Notes under the pieces: model-generated
Databases searched by the model: none
What the model saw: only the letters and a program-made list of their open reading frames with translations
What the model was told of the DNA's origin: nothing
IMG/VR virus record: IMGVR_UViG_3300045993_000593
Coordinates: 1-50,158 of that record
From: a virus
Direction: 5' to 3' (one strand)
Length of the DNA stretch: 50,158 nucleotides
Part shown: one piece after another, positions 8,092 to 15,755 of the stretch
Position numbering within the stretch: position 1 is the stretch's first letter
How the letters are laid out: each line of letters begins with the position of its first letter
Translations under genes and position numbers: made by a program

Positions 8092-8718
8092 TTAAGCCTC
8101 CATTGCCATTAGATTAAAATCAACGGTAGGGCATTCATCGTTAACCACAGGTATTACTGGTTTTGGCTGTTTAATCCCTGACTTCCTCTCAATCATTGAA
8201 TAAGTCGCTTCATCCAACACTACTTTTGCGGCCCGCATGAATTTGATGGATTCCTTTTCCTCCTTCTTCAATGCGGCTAGGCGTAGCCGTTCATTCTCCT
8301 GTTCGCGTTTGATGTTGACTGTGCGCAACTGTTCCTCATGCAATTGCTGGCGGGCCAGCGCGGATTCCTTCTTCATCGTCCCATATTCGGTTTCCCCTGT
8401 ATGGTTTCCGTTCAAGGCGACGTTGATTTGCTTAATAAACGCTTTTAACTTGCGCCATGTTTCCCGTTTTTTATGCATGGCGTAGCGGGCGCGGCGCATC
8501 CAGTCAGTATCGATGGGTTTCCCCATTTTTCGCTCAAGTGTGGCTTGTTTGATTTGATCGTCTATCAAATCATAGCCAGCTTTCGCTTCTTCACACTGTT
8601 GGGTGATGCGCAATGCAAGTTCGGCCAGTTGCGGTTTGGTAAGGCCGTCAATAGGGATTGAAAGCAAAGGGTTTTCTTCGGACATGTGCGAAGATGGGTT
8701 GTTGGCGGGGTTGTTCAT
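8092..8718 (-). CDS. Coiled-coil phage protein in the antirepressor operon
   Basis: The protein is 208 aa from the ATG at 8718, which has GGAG 6 bases upstream; the TTG at 8730 is a poorer start. The middle (about 115-160) is a lysine/glutamate-rich coiled coil (LARQQLHEEQLR...ENERLRLAALKKEEK). No enzyme motif is visible. It lies between the C4-like RNA and the Rha-like gene, the position of icd in P1, but sequence similarity to Icd was not recognised. Confidence 0.7.
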   Translation of the reverse strand: MNNPANNPSSHMSEENPLLSIPIDGLTKPQLAELALRITQQCEEAKAGYDLIDDQIKQATLERKMGKPIDTDWMRRARYAMHKKRETWRKLKAFIKQINVALNGNHTGETEYGTMKKESALARQQLHEEQLRTVNIKREQENERLRLAALKKEEKESIKFMRAAKVVLDEATYSMIERKSGIKQPKPVIPVVNDECPTVDFNLMAMEA

Positions 8719-8773
8719 GGATGACTCCAAACTGGTAATTGAAATTAGCCACGTTCAGTTTGTCTGCTGAATG

Positions 8774-8905
8774 GGTGGCAGGATGTGCGAGGAGACAAAA
8801 ACCGGCAGTTTGGGACCGGCGAACCTAAAGGTTCCCCCGCACACCCCACCATAATGGATGGAATTCGGGCGTAAAAAAACGCCACATTCCGAATGGAGGG
8901 CGCTT
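8774..8905 (-). ncRNA. C4-like antisense RNA and its downstream target
   Basis: Read on the minus strand, the leader carries GGTGGGGTGTGCGGGG (8850-8835), a GAACC/GGTTC hairpin (8836-8821 region) and a CCGG-flanked hairpin, features that resemble C4 RNAs of P1-like phages. The GC-rich segment is complementary to a second stretch downstream at 8792-8774: TGTGCG pairs with CGCACA and GGTGG with CCACC, with one mismatch. In P1, C4 RNA pairs with such boxes to block translation of the icd-ant mRNA. The boundaries are approximate. Confidence 0.55.
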
Positions 8906-9018
8906 GGTGCGCCAAACTGTCTTTCCGGTTTGTCTTCCGGCCTTGCCAGATGCAAGGATGTACAGCCTAGCATGACCGGATTCACCCTGTCAAGCCATAC
9001 AGCAACAGCCTAAAAAGC

Positions 9019-9045
9019 TTACTGGCTTAAATTTTAAGCCAGTAA
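9019..9045. promoter_or_regulatory. Perfect 13-bp palindrome, candidate operator
   Basis: The arms TTACTGGCTTAAA and TTTAAGCCAGTAA are separated by a single T. The element lies upstream of the C4-like RNA, and the 10-mer TTCACCCTGT occurs on either side (8981-8990 and 9054-9063). There is no T-run, so an operator for the antirepressor operon is more likely than a terminator. The rest of 8906-9147 shows no credible gene. Confidence 0.45.
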
Positions 9046-9147
9046 TAACATGGTTCACCCTGTATAATACCCTTGCCATCCTGCCAAGTGCCAACCTTGG
9101 CCCCGTAGCGCACCGATTCACCTCCGGTGCGCGGGGTGGCACCATCA

Positions 9148-9327
9148 TCAAGGCCAATATTGCGTGCCTTTCCCCATCATGCCATGAGCCACCTTCAGCC
9201 ATTCCTTGATATAACGGTAGGATGGCACTGTGCGCCATTTCCCGTAGCGCTTAAAACCCCTGCGGTCCATGGCGCGGCCTTCTTGAGTCATGCTACGGTA
9301 GCGTTTTATTTCACGTTGAGCGTTCAT
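9148..9327 (-). CDS. Small basic protein, translationally coupled
   Basis: The 59-aa reading frame begins MNAQREIKRYRSMTQ. It is rich in Arg, Lys and aromatic residues (KRYGKWRTVPSYRYIKEWL). Its ATG overlaps the TGA of the upstream gene (ATGA at 9327-9324), which is the main support for calling it. A longer reading on the same strand (8990-9238) is less credible. Function unknown; the basic character would suit nucleic-acid binding. Confidence 0.6.
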   Translation of the reverse strand: MNAQREIKRYRSMTQEGRAMDRRGFKRYGKWRTVPSYRYIKEWLKVAHGMMGKGTQYWP

Positions 9328-9533
9328 TGTGCAATACTCCCCTCGTAACTGAAACCCTTGCGAATTTCAATCCCCAACTGCCTAGCCAGTTCAAAAGCCT
9401 TTTTCCAGTTATCCATTTCCGACTCGTAAACCGCCATTTTCCCGGCCAGAAATCCGCAAAACACAATCACCCGCTCGGTTTTGCCGTGGTTGAAATCGTT
9501 GATTGCCATGTACATAATCATCTCAGCGTTCAT
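9324..9533 (-). CDS. Small uncharacterised protein
   Basis: The 69-aa protein (MNAEMIMYMAINDFNHG...) has a mixed alpha/beta pattern, with AGGG before the ATG. It is coupled to the gene at 9148-9327. No family is recognised. Confidence 0.65.
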   Translation of the reverse strand: MNAEMIMYMAINDFNHGKTERVIVFCGFLAGKMAVYESEMDNWKKAFELARQLGIEIRKGFSYEGSIAQ

Positions 9534-9572
9534 TGTATTACCCTCAAAAAAGCCATCCTTGGCCGTTAAAAA

Positions 9573-9773
9573 TCAATTCAAATACCAGTTTTTCCAAGCG
9601 CTAGGCTGATGGATCCACTCACCCGGCTTTATCAATTTGACTGAATCCATGGTTTTGTCCGTTTTCACATGCCGCCTTTTCAACGTCTGCTTCAACGCTA
9701 TTGATTCCTCTCCCATTTGCATCATCATCCAGTTATGCATTGTGTTTCTGTCTGTTGTGTTGGTGGCTAACAT
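9573..9773 (-). CDS. Small uncharacterised protein, first gene of the leftward island operon
   Basis: The 66-aa protein starts at the ATG at 9773 with GGGAG upstream; the TTG at 9788 is a weaker start. The sequence is methionine-rich at the front and lysine-rich in the middle (LKQTLKRRHVKTDK). It is transcribed away from the operator array at 9849-10208, so it is probably under its control. Confidence 0.6.
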   Translation of the reverse strand: MLATNTTDRNTMHNWMMMQMGEESIALKQTLKRRHVKTDKTMDSVKLIKPGEWIHQPSAWKNWYLN

Positions 9774-9848
9774 GGTCTTATCTCCCAAGATTCGTTTTTC
9801 TATTGATATACACTATACAGCTATCATGCCAAACCCGTTAAAGCCTGA

Positions 9849-10208
9849 TTTTACCTTATTATGAGGTAAAAAATTAGTTATGACAAGCAAATTTTACCTT
9901 GTTTTGTCGTTAAATCCAGACAAAAACCCATAAAAAAACGCCAAACATCCAAAAAAAGACCGAAAAATACATAATATCAGATACTTATAGTTTTACCTTG
10001 TTTTGTCGTAAAATCCAGACGCAAAACCAAATAAAACCAATCAATAAAATAAAACACAATATAAAACAATACACTAGCGTTTACCTTGTAATGTCGTAGA
10101 TTGACGACAAAAAAAACCCGTGATAGACTGTCAATCAATAGTTTTAAGCATTAATTTAAACCGAATTATACAAATCAATGGCTTATCTTACCTTAAAATG
10201 AGGTAAAA
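9849..10208. promoter_or_regulatory. Array of five 23-bp operators between divergent promoters
   Basis: The AT-rich 9774-10268 gap has no gene. Five sites share an 8-7-8 design with the left half-site TTTTACCT: 9849-9871 (perfect palindrome with AGGTAAAA), 9892-9914, 9991-10013, 10079-10101 and 10186-10208. The three inner sites have a TCGTWAAW-like right half. Both outer sites are next to a TGGCATGAT-TGTATA block pointing outwards (leftward at about 9812-9830, rightward at about 10210-10229), which look like divergent promoters. A DNA-binding repressor dimer is expected; which protein binds is not shown by the sequence. Confidence 0.65.
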
Positions 10209-10254
10209 CTGGCATGATGATTGTATATAGATAAGCAAGAGCAAAAAACTTAAC

Positions 10255-10271
10255 AGGAGACAGCGAACATG
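10255..10271 (+). repeat. Duplicated leader, copy 1
   Basis: AGGAGACAGCGAACATG contains a Shine-Dalgarno site and start codon. It is repeated exactly at 10520-10536, in front of the next gene. Confidence 0.8.
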
Positions 10272-10475
10272 TACAGAGTAGTAATAGAGTCAGGAAAATT
10301 TATTGCAAACCCCTATGATGATTTATTGTAGGAGGAAAAATGCGTGAGGGGTGAGTTTGATGATTACGGTGATGCATTATTAGCATCCTCTAAATTATCT
10401 CAATCCACAGGTAAGGATTGGACTGTGCACGAAAAGGAAAGCAAACAAAATCCAGGATACGCGAAACGGGCTTAA
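10269..10475 (+). pseudogene. Small gene interrupted by an in-frame amber codon
   Basis: From the ATG at 10269, with a strong upstream site, the frame encodes 20 residues (MYRVVIESGKFIANPYDDLL). It then meets TAG at 10329-10331 and stays open for a further 47 codons to TAA at 10473. The second part (EFDDYGDALLASSKLSQSTG then KDWTVHEKE) reads like the continuation of the same small phage protein. It is either a recent nonsense mutation, a suppressed amber codon or a sequencing error. It is the first gene right of the operator array. Confidence 0.6.
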
Positions 10476-10488
10476 TGCTGGCATTAAT

Positions 10489-10513
10489 CGTTCCCACGGT
10501 CTTCGTGGGAACG
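10489..10513. repeat. REP-like palindrome, copy 2
   Basis: A 10-bp stem, CGTTCCCACG/CGTGGGAACG, with a 5-base loop, has the same stem as at 7049-7072. It lies between the amber-interrupted gene and the second copy of the leader. Confidence 0.65.
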
Positions 10514-10519
10514 CAACTG

Positions 10520-10536
10520 AGGAGACAGCGAACATG
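10520..10536 (+). repeat. Duplicated leader, copy 2
   Basis: This is an exact 17-bp repeat of 10255-10271 and supplies the ribosome site and ATG of the gene at 10534. The repeat suggests a local duplication of a translation start. Confidence 0.8.
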
Positions 10537-10833
10537 ACTACCAAAAAAACACAGCATATCGGAAAAATCACCACGGGCATTGATGTCAATGAAGACCGTT
10601 GGTTTGATATTCCAGTCCTATCAGCAGGAACCCAACTCCCAATGAATTCAATAAAAGTGACTATCCTTGGTGGCAAATCATTATGCACTCACGATAGCAC
10701 GGGCTATGTCATCGGATTATTGGAAATGGACACAGACGGGGCATGGTTTGGAACGGAAGGCTCGCCGTGGAAAACAAAAATCTTCAATCCTGAATTAAAA
10801 ATACTCGAACGCTACGGATTGAAAATTCAATGA
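10534..10833 (+). CDS. Uncharacterised accessory protein
   Basis: The 99-aa protein (MTTKKTQHIGKITTGIDVN...) is rich in beta strands, with the segment YVIGLLEMDTDGAWFGTEGS. No family is recognised. The start is set by AGGAGA 8 bases upstream. The stop overlaps the next gene by 4 bp. Confidence 0.65.
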   Translation: MTTKKTQHIGKITTGIDVNEDRWFDIPVLSAGTQLPMNSIKVTILGGKSLCTHDSTGYVIGLLEMDTDGAWFGTEGSPWKTKIFNPELKILERYGLKIQ

Positions 10834-11105
10834 AACCCAATCCTGAAACCTACAACCCGGACCCTGAATACCTTCAGGGTCTATTGCAGCAAGCCTACCC
10901 GGATTTGCCGCTGTTCAAGCGCTACGAAGCGGCGGCTTCGGCCTTGAATATCAGCGTCAAAAGCATACAAGCCTATATTGATGCAAGGGGGGTTGCCAGT
11001 ACAAGGGACATACCCTATACGGCACAATTTGCCTTGGAATGCCTGGCACGGGGTGAAGAACTCTGCCCCGTGTGCCACGCGCTGCTCAAAAACTTAGAAG
11101 GTTAA
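10830..11105 (+). CDS. Small HTH-like protein with CxxC
   Basis: The 91-aa protein has a helical segment, FKRYEAAASALNISVKSIQA, that may be a helix-turn-helix, and ends with a CPVCH pair. It is coupled to the gene before by ATGA. Its role is unknown; a DNA-binding regulator is possible. Confidence 0.6.
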   Translation: MKPNPETYNPDPEYLQGLLQQAYPDLPLFKRYEAAASALNISVKSIQAYIDARGVASTRDIPYTAQFALECLARGEELCPVCHALLKNLEG

Positions 11106-11107
11106 CA

Positions 11108-11539
11108 ATGAACGCCAAACCCTTCCTATTCCTGCTCTGTGCGGCATTGTCCGCACAGGCGGACATCTACAAATGCGAGATTAACGGCCGGACGGTCTAT
11201 CAAGACCATCCTTCAGCCTCCTGCCAAGCCACCGGCATAGACACTCAAGGCCCAAACCCGGAAGACATGGCGCGCATCCTCACCGAACGCGAAAACAACT
11301 CAAAGGACTATCATAGGCAAATGGCGGAATGGGAACATGGCTGGATAGCCAGCGAACGCGCCAAGATAGACGCGCAAAACGAGCGCACCCGGCAAGTCGG
11401 AATGGAAACCGACCGGCTACGCGCCAAAACCCGCGCCATCCTCAACGACATTGGCGTGGTGCATCCCCCCGTCTACGGAACGCCCTTTTTCCCCATGCCG
11501 GTCGTCATCGTCAACCCTCACCCGCACAGCCAAAAATAA
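11108..11539 (+). CDS. Secreted DUF4124-domain protein
   Basis: The protein is 143 aa from the ATG at 11108. It has a signal peptide (NAKPFLFLLCAALSAQA, cleavage expected after AQA). A DUF4124-type motif, DIYKCEINGRTVYQDHP, follows directly, and then a long charged helix (about 55-120) and a proline-rich tail. It is predicted to be periplasmic. DUF4124 proteins are common in proteobacterial chromosomes, so this may be a captured host gene. A lysis or envelope role such as a spanin-like function is possible but not shown. Confidence 0.7.
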   Translation: MNAKPFLFLLCAALSAQADIYKCEINGRTVYQDHPSASCQATGIDTQGPNPEDMARILTERENNSKDYHRQMAEWEHGWIASERAKIDAQNERTRQVGMETDRLRAKTRAILNDIGVVHPPVYGTPFFPMPVVIVNPHPHSQK

Positions 11540-11598
11540 TTCCGGCGTGTCTCAAAACACGCTGGAATTGCAACACCCGCCCGGCCTATGCTTCCCCC

Positions 11599-11832
11599 AT
11601 GGCCGCCATCACCCTTATTCAAGCGCAAACCCTCCTCGACAACTGGGTCAACCTCATGACCAAGCTATCGGCCTCCCCTGCCCAGTCGGTCACGTTTGAA
11701 GGCCGGTCCTACACCTCCAAGAACATTCAGGAAGTCCAGAACCAGATCGTGTTTTGGGAAAACCGCGTCAACGGCCTGACCAGCCAAGCCAACCGCCTGA
11801 CCCGCGCCGTGAGGGTCACGCCCGCATGGTAG
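11599..11832 (+). CDS. Small head-neck protein (DUF6148-like)
   Basis: The protein is 77 aa from the ATG at 11599 (MAAITLIQAQTLLDNWVNLM). It matches the short helical protein found directly upstream of lambda-type portal genes, with the SVTFEGRSYTSKNIQEVQNQI pattern. It overlaps the portal start by 7 bp. It is probably a packaging or head-joining accessory protein. Confidence 0.7.
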   Translation: MAAITLIQAQTLLDNWVNLMTKLSASPAQSVTFEGRSYTSKNIQEVQNQIVFWENRVNGLTSQANRLTRAVRVTPAW

Positions 11833-13427
11833 CCAAAGCCCTCCAGTACAAGAACACCGGCATCGACCTGTCCGGTTGCAGCATCAAAACCCAGTCCGAA
11901 ATATGGGAAACCCGCGCCATGCAAACCGGCGGCGGCTACGCGGGGGCCCGCTCCGGCGCTTTGCGCTTGTGGCGGCCGTTTGCAGGCAGCGCGGACACCG
12001 ACACCGTGTGGGATTTGCCGGACCTCCGCGCCAAGTCCCGCGACATGGGGCGCAACAACCCCATCGGCAGCGGTGCGTTAAGGACGGACGTTATCCGCGT
12101 CATCGGCACCGGGCTTTCCATGCAGCCGCGCATCAATCGTTCTTTATTGGGATTGTCCGACACGCAGGCGGAAGAATGGGAAGGCAAAGTCCGTGAACGC
12201 TGGGAAGACTACATTTCATCGCAGGACTGCGACGCGGAACGCAAGCTGAACGGCTACGGCCTACAAGTCATCGCCGAGCGCTCGCCATTGGAAAGTGGCG
12301 ATATGTTCGTCCAATTTGTGCATATCCCCGGCCGCAACCCGGAATCAAGCCTAGCCGTCAAGTTGATCGAGGCGGACAGGATCATGACCCCGCCGCACCG
12401 GGCCAACGGCATCAATCACATGGAAGGCATCGACCTCGACGCCAACGGCGCGGCAACCGGCGCATGGATATGCAACAAACACCCCGGCGACATGGTGTCT
12501 TCAACCATCACCGATTATGCCTATGTCCCGTTCTACGGCCCGGACAATACCCGATACTGCCTTCAGGTATTCGGAACACCCGAAACGCTTAGGCCGCAAC
12601 AAACCCGTGGCGTCCCCTGGCTGGCCCCGGTCATTGAACCGCTCAAGCAACTGGCCCGCTTCACCGAGGCGGAATTGCAAGCCGCCGTGAACAATGCCAT
12701 TTTCAGCATGTTCATCGAAATGGAGTCGAATGCGTTCAACGACTTGTTCAGCGGCAACGACATTTTCAACGAAACCGAAAAACGGGATTACGTCCAATCC
12801 AGACTGCAATGGGAAGGCGACATGACCGGCGGCAAGGCCGTCAACCTTCTCCCCGGCGAGAAGGTGCATGACGTGCAACCCACACACCCCAACGCGGGGC
12901 TGGACCCGTTCATGCAAGCCATCCTCAAGCAAGTCGGCCCAGCTCTCGGCCTTCCCCCCGAAGTGCTGACCCTGAGCTTCAACGCCTCCTATTCCGCAGC
13001 GCGGGCCTCGCTGCTGTCGGCTTGGCAAACCTGGCGATTCCGCCGCGAGAACGCAGCGGCTTATTTTTGCCAGCCGTGGTTCATGCAATGGCTGTACGAG
13101 CAAGTGGCCATCGGCAAAGTCCAAGCCCCCGGCTTCATGCAATCCTATTCCCGCCGCCTGGCGTGGTCCAAAGCCAATTGGATCGGCGACGGCCCCGGCA
13201 GCATCGACCCCGCCCGCGAAATCCAAGCCGCCCAAGGCCGCGTAGACCTAGGCATCTCCAACCGCGACATCGAATCCGTCCAATACGACGGCATACCTTG
13301 GTCGGAGAAATTTACCCAACTGACCAAGGAACAGCAATTAATGGAAAACGCCGGACTGATCGCCCCCGCCGTCCTGCCCAAAGACCAGGTTAAACAGGAA
13401 CCAAACGGCCCGGGAGGCCAGCCATGA
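11826..13427 (+). CDS. Portal protein (lambda GpB family)
   Basis: The protein is 533 aa from the ATG at 11826; the upstream reading overlaps the preceding gene. It has the typical portal opening with a disordered arginine-rich lead, DLRAKSRDMGRNNPIGSGAL (about 65-85), the AERSPLESGDMFVQF block, and the LSFNASYSAARASLLSAWQTW core near 380. It forms the dodecameric ring through which DNA enters and leaves the head and to which the terminase docks. It overlaps the next gene by 4 bp. Confidence 0.9.
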   Translation: MVAKALQYKNTGIDLSGCSIKTQSEIWETRAMQTGGGYAGARSGALRLWRPFAGSADTDTVWDLPDLRAKSRDMGRNNPIGSGALRTDVIRVIGTGLSMQPRINRSLLGLSDTQAEEWEGKVRERWEDYISSQDCDAERKLNGYGLQVIAERSPLESGDMFVQFVHIPGRNPESSLAVKLIEADRIMTPPHRANGINHMEGIDLDANGAATGAWICNKHPGDMVSSTITDYAYVPFYGPDNTRYCLQVFGTPETLRPQQTRGVPWLAPVIEPLKQLARFTEAELQAAVNNAIFSMFIEMESNAFNDLFSGNDIFNETEKRDYVQSRLQWEGDMTGGKAVNLLPGEKVHDVQPTHPNAGLDPFMQAILKQVGPALGLPPEVLTLSFNASYSAARASLLSAWQTWRFRRENAAAYFCQPWFMQWLYEQVAIGKVQAPGFMQSYSRRLAWSKANWIGDGPGSIDPAREIQAAQGRVDLGISNRDIESVQYDGIPWSEKFTQLTKEQQLMENAGLIAPAVLPKDQVKQEPNGPGGQP

Positions 13428-13762
13428 AATGCAACCAGGCCGGCCGCGACCTGATCGAACGGCGCTACAACCGAGCCATTGACGAAACATTGCTAAACGA
13501 CATCGAACACGTCATTTCCCGCAATCTGCAAGGTGCGCCCACCACGGACAACCAGTTCGCCGCCTTCTGTGTGTGCGCCTACGACTTCGGCCTCTATCCA
13601 TTCAAGGTTTCGGCCGTTTTCCAACAGCACGGAAATTATCGAAAAAATGCAGCGCTGTGGCTGACCCCGTATCTGACCCATGACGGCCTGTCCGCCGAAT
13701 ACCGCAAAGAAGAGCAATCCCTTTACATGGCCCCAGACACCTTACAGGCGCAAGCGGCATGA
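13424..13762 (+). CDS. Uncharacterised head-region protein
   Basis: The 112-aa protein is coupled at both ends (4-bp overlaps with the portal and protease genes). It is helical, with a cysteine-bearing middle (FAAFCVCAYDFGLYPFKV). No family is recognised. Its place between portal and protease suggests a head-assembly accessory role. Confidence 0.65.
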   Translation: MKCNQAGRDLIERRYNRAIDETLLNDIEHVISRNLQGAPTTDNQFAAFCVCAYDFGLYPFKVSAVFQQHGNYRKNAALWLTPYLTHDGLSAEYRKEEQSLYMAPDTLQAQAA

Positions 13763-15060
13763 GCAAGAAAACCGCCATAGACTTTATCAGCACCGGCGAA
13801 CCTTGGGCCATCCTCGAAGCCAGCCTGGACCAAATCTTGGCAATAGCCCAGCGGCTGAACGAGGAACCCGAAGCACTTGTTGCCAAGCTCGGCCGACCGC
13901 TGGAAAACACCCGCACAGTGTCCGTTTATGACGGCGTAGCCGTGGTCCCAGTGCAAGGCCCGATCTTCCCCAAGGCCAATTTGATGACCGAAATTTCCGG
14001 CGCGACCTCGCTGGAAATGTTCGTCCAAGACATGATCGCCGCCGACGAAAATCCCGCAGTCCTTGCCACAGTGGTGGACTTCCACACACCGGGCGGCCAG
14101 ACCGTGGGTGTTCACGAGGCTCAAACCCTGATGAAAAACTTGAAAAAGCCTTGCGTCGCCTACATCGGCGGCAATGCCGCCAGCGCGGGCTACCTACTGG
14201 CTTCGGCGGCGGATCACCGCGTCATCGACCCCATGGGCATGGCCGGTTCCATCGGCGTTGTGATAAAGCCGAAAAAGAACGACGACGGCAGCATGGAAAT
14301 CGTCTCCAGCCAGTCCCCCGACAAGCGCCCGGACCACACCACCGAACCCGGCCGCGCCGTTTATCAGGAAATGGTGGACAACATAGCATCGGTGTTTGTC
14401 GAAACCGTCGCCGAAAACCTAGGCGTTACCCCCGAACACATCATGAGCGCCAAGGGCCGGATGCTGGTCGGGCAAAAAGCCGTTGACCATGGTTTAGCCG
14501 ACGAAACCGGCACACTGCAAACCGCCATCAACCACGCCCGCCAACTGGCGGGGAGCCGCAACCCCCATCCACACGGGTACACCCACATGTCAAACGACCC
14601 AAACACCAGACTGCAACCCGGCGAACGCATCAATATGACTGCCGCCCAATTATTGGCCGAACACCCAACCCTCCATGCCGAACTGCTCGCCACCGGCGAA
14701 AAGACCGGGTTTGACAAGGGCTACGCCCAAGGCAAAACCGACGAACTGGCCCGCATTCAGGCGATTGAAGCGGTCGCCATGCCCGGCCATGAAGCGCTGG
14801 TCGCCACCTTGAAGGCCGACGGCAAGACCACAGCGCCTGAAGCCGCCGTTGCCATCATCAAAGCGCAACAGCAAGCCGCAGCCCTTGCCGGACAGCAAGG
14901 GCTTGACGCACTCGCCGCCTGGCAACAGGGCGCACCGCCGCCGGTCAAAACCCCTCCATTGGACGGCAAAGACGCGACCGGGGCCAACGACCAGGACAAG
15001 CCGGAAGCTTCCCTGCCTGACCCGGAAGACGTGTACGCCGCCCGCAAAAAAGCGGCTTGA
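13759..15060 (+). CDS. Prohead protease S49/SppA family with scaffold-like tail
   Basis: The protein is 433 aa. The protease domain (about 55-260) has VVPVQGPI, DFHTPGGQTVGVHEA, then AYIGGNAASAGYLLASAAD with the catalytic serine, and DPMGMAGSIGVVIKPKK. The C-terminal part (about 275-433) is helical and Ala/Gln-rich and looks like a fused or overlapping scaffold domain, as in lambda C/Nu3. It matures the prohead and is expected to cleave itself and the scaffold. A short internal product starting near the ATG at 14587 may exist. Confidence 0.9.
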   Translation: MSKKTAIDFISTGEPWAILEASLDQILAIAQRLNEEPEALVAKLGRPLENTRTVSVYDGVAVVPVQGPIFPKANLMTEISGATSLEMFVQDMIAADENPAVLATVVDFHTPGGQTVGVHEAQTLMKNLKKPCVAYIGGNAASAGYLLASAADHRVIDPMGMAGSIGVVIKPKKNDDGSMEIVSSQSPDKRPDHTTEPGRAVYQEMVDNIASVFVETVAENLGVTPEHIMSAKGRMLVGQKAVDHGLADETGTLQTAINHARQLAGSRNPHPHGYTHMSNDPNTRLQPGERINMTAAQLLAEHPTLHAELLATGEKTGFDKGYAQGKTDELARIQAIEAVAMPGHEALVATLKADGKTTAPEAAVAIIKAQQQAAALAGQQGLDALAAWQQGAPPPVKTPPLDGKDATGANDQDKPEASLPDPEDVYAARKKAA

Positions 15061-15093
15061 CCCATTCGCCACCCAACCCTATAGGCACACACC

Positions 15094-15729
15094 ATGACCA
15101 TATTAACCGAACCCGTCCACCCCGGCGAATTCCTGCTCAATGAAGGCGAAGGCACCATCAGCCGCGAATCCGTCACCATACCGACAGGTGAAAACCTAGT
15201 GCCAGGGACTGTCTTGGGCAAAATCACCCAAGGCACCATTACCGTGGGCACCGTTACCTTCGCGGGCACCGGCAATGGCACTTGCACCAAAGCCAGCACG
15301 GCCTATGGCGCGGGGGCCCACAATGGCAACTACACCGCCGTCTGCATTGAAAAGACCACCGACTCAGGCCTGTTTGAGGTGCTGCGGCCGGACGGTAGCA
15401 GCGACGGCTTTGCCTTGACCGGCAGCGCCTATGACGGACAGGTGAAGTTCACCATCGCCGACGGCAGCACCGACTTTGCCCAAAATGACAAGTTCACCAT
15501 TCCCGTCACAGTGGCTGTCGGTAGCGGAAAATACAAGGCGTATGACAAGGACAACACCGACGGCTCCGAAGTCGCGGCCGGCATCCTGTTTGCAGCATCG
15601 GACGCGACCGGCGGCGATCAACTGGCCGTCGCCATCGTCCGCAACGCGGAAGTGATCGAATCGCTGCTCACCGGCTTCGATGAGACCGCGCGGACGCAAC
15701 TCGCCGCCACCGCCGTCATTGCCCGCTAA
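15094..15729 (+). CDS. Head decoration protein
   Basis: The protein is 211 aa. The start (TEPVHPGEFLLNEGEGTISR) and the end (AAGILFAASDATGGDQLAVAIVRNAEV) match the phage head decoration (HDPD) family, beta-rich proteins that trimerise on the capsid. The middle is a longer Gly/Thr-rich beta region than in lambda gpD. It precedes the major capsid gene as usual. Confidence 0.9.
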   Translation: MTILTEPVHPGEFLLNEGEGTISRESVTIPTGENLVPGTVLGKITQGTITVGTVTFAGTGNGTCTKASTAYGAGAHNGNYTAVCIEKTTDSGLFEVLRPDGSSDGFALTGSAYDGQVKFTIADGSTDFAQNDKFTIPVTVAVGSGKYKAYDKDNTDGSEVAAGILFAASDATGGDQLAVAIVRNAEVIESLLTGFDETARTQLAATAVIAR

Positions 15730-15755
15730 CCCAACACAGGAAACAGGAAACCGCC

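Noticed and set aside
8755-9238. Two minus-strand frames (8755-8985 and 8990-9238)
   Set aside because: They overlap the C4-like RNA and the palindrome and have no protein-like features. The 59-aa frame at 9148-9327 with an ATGA overlap is preferred.
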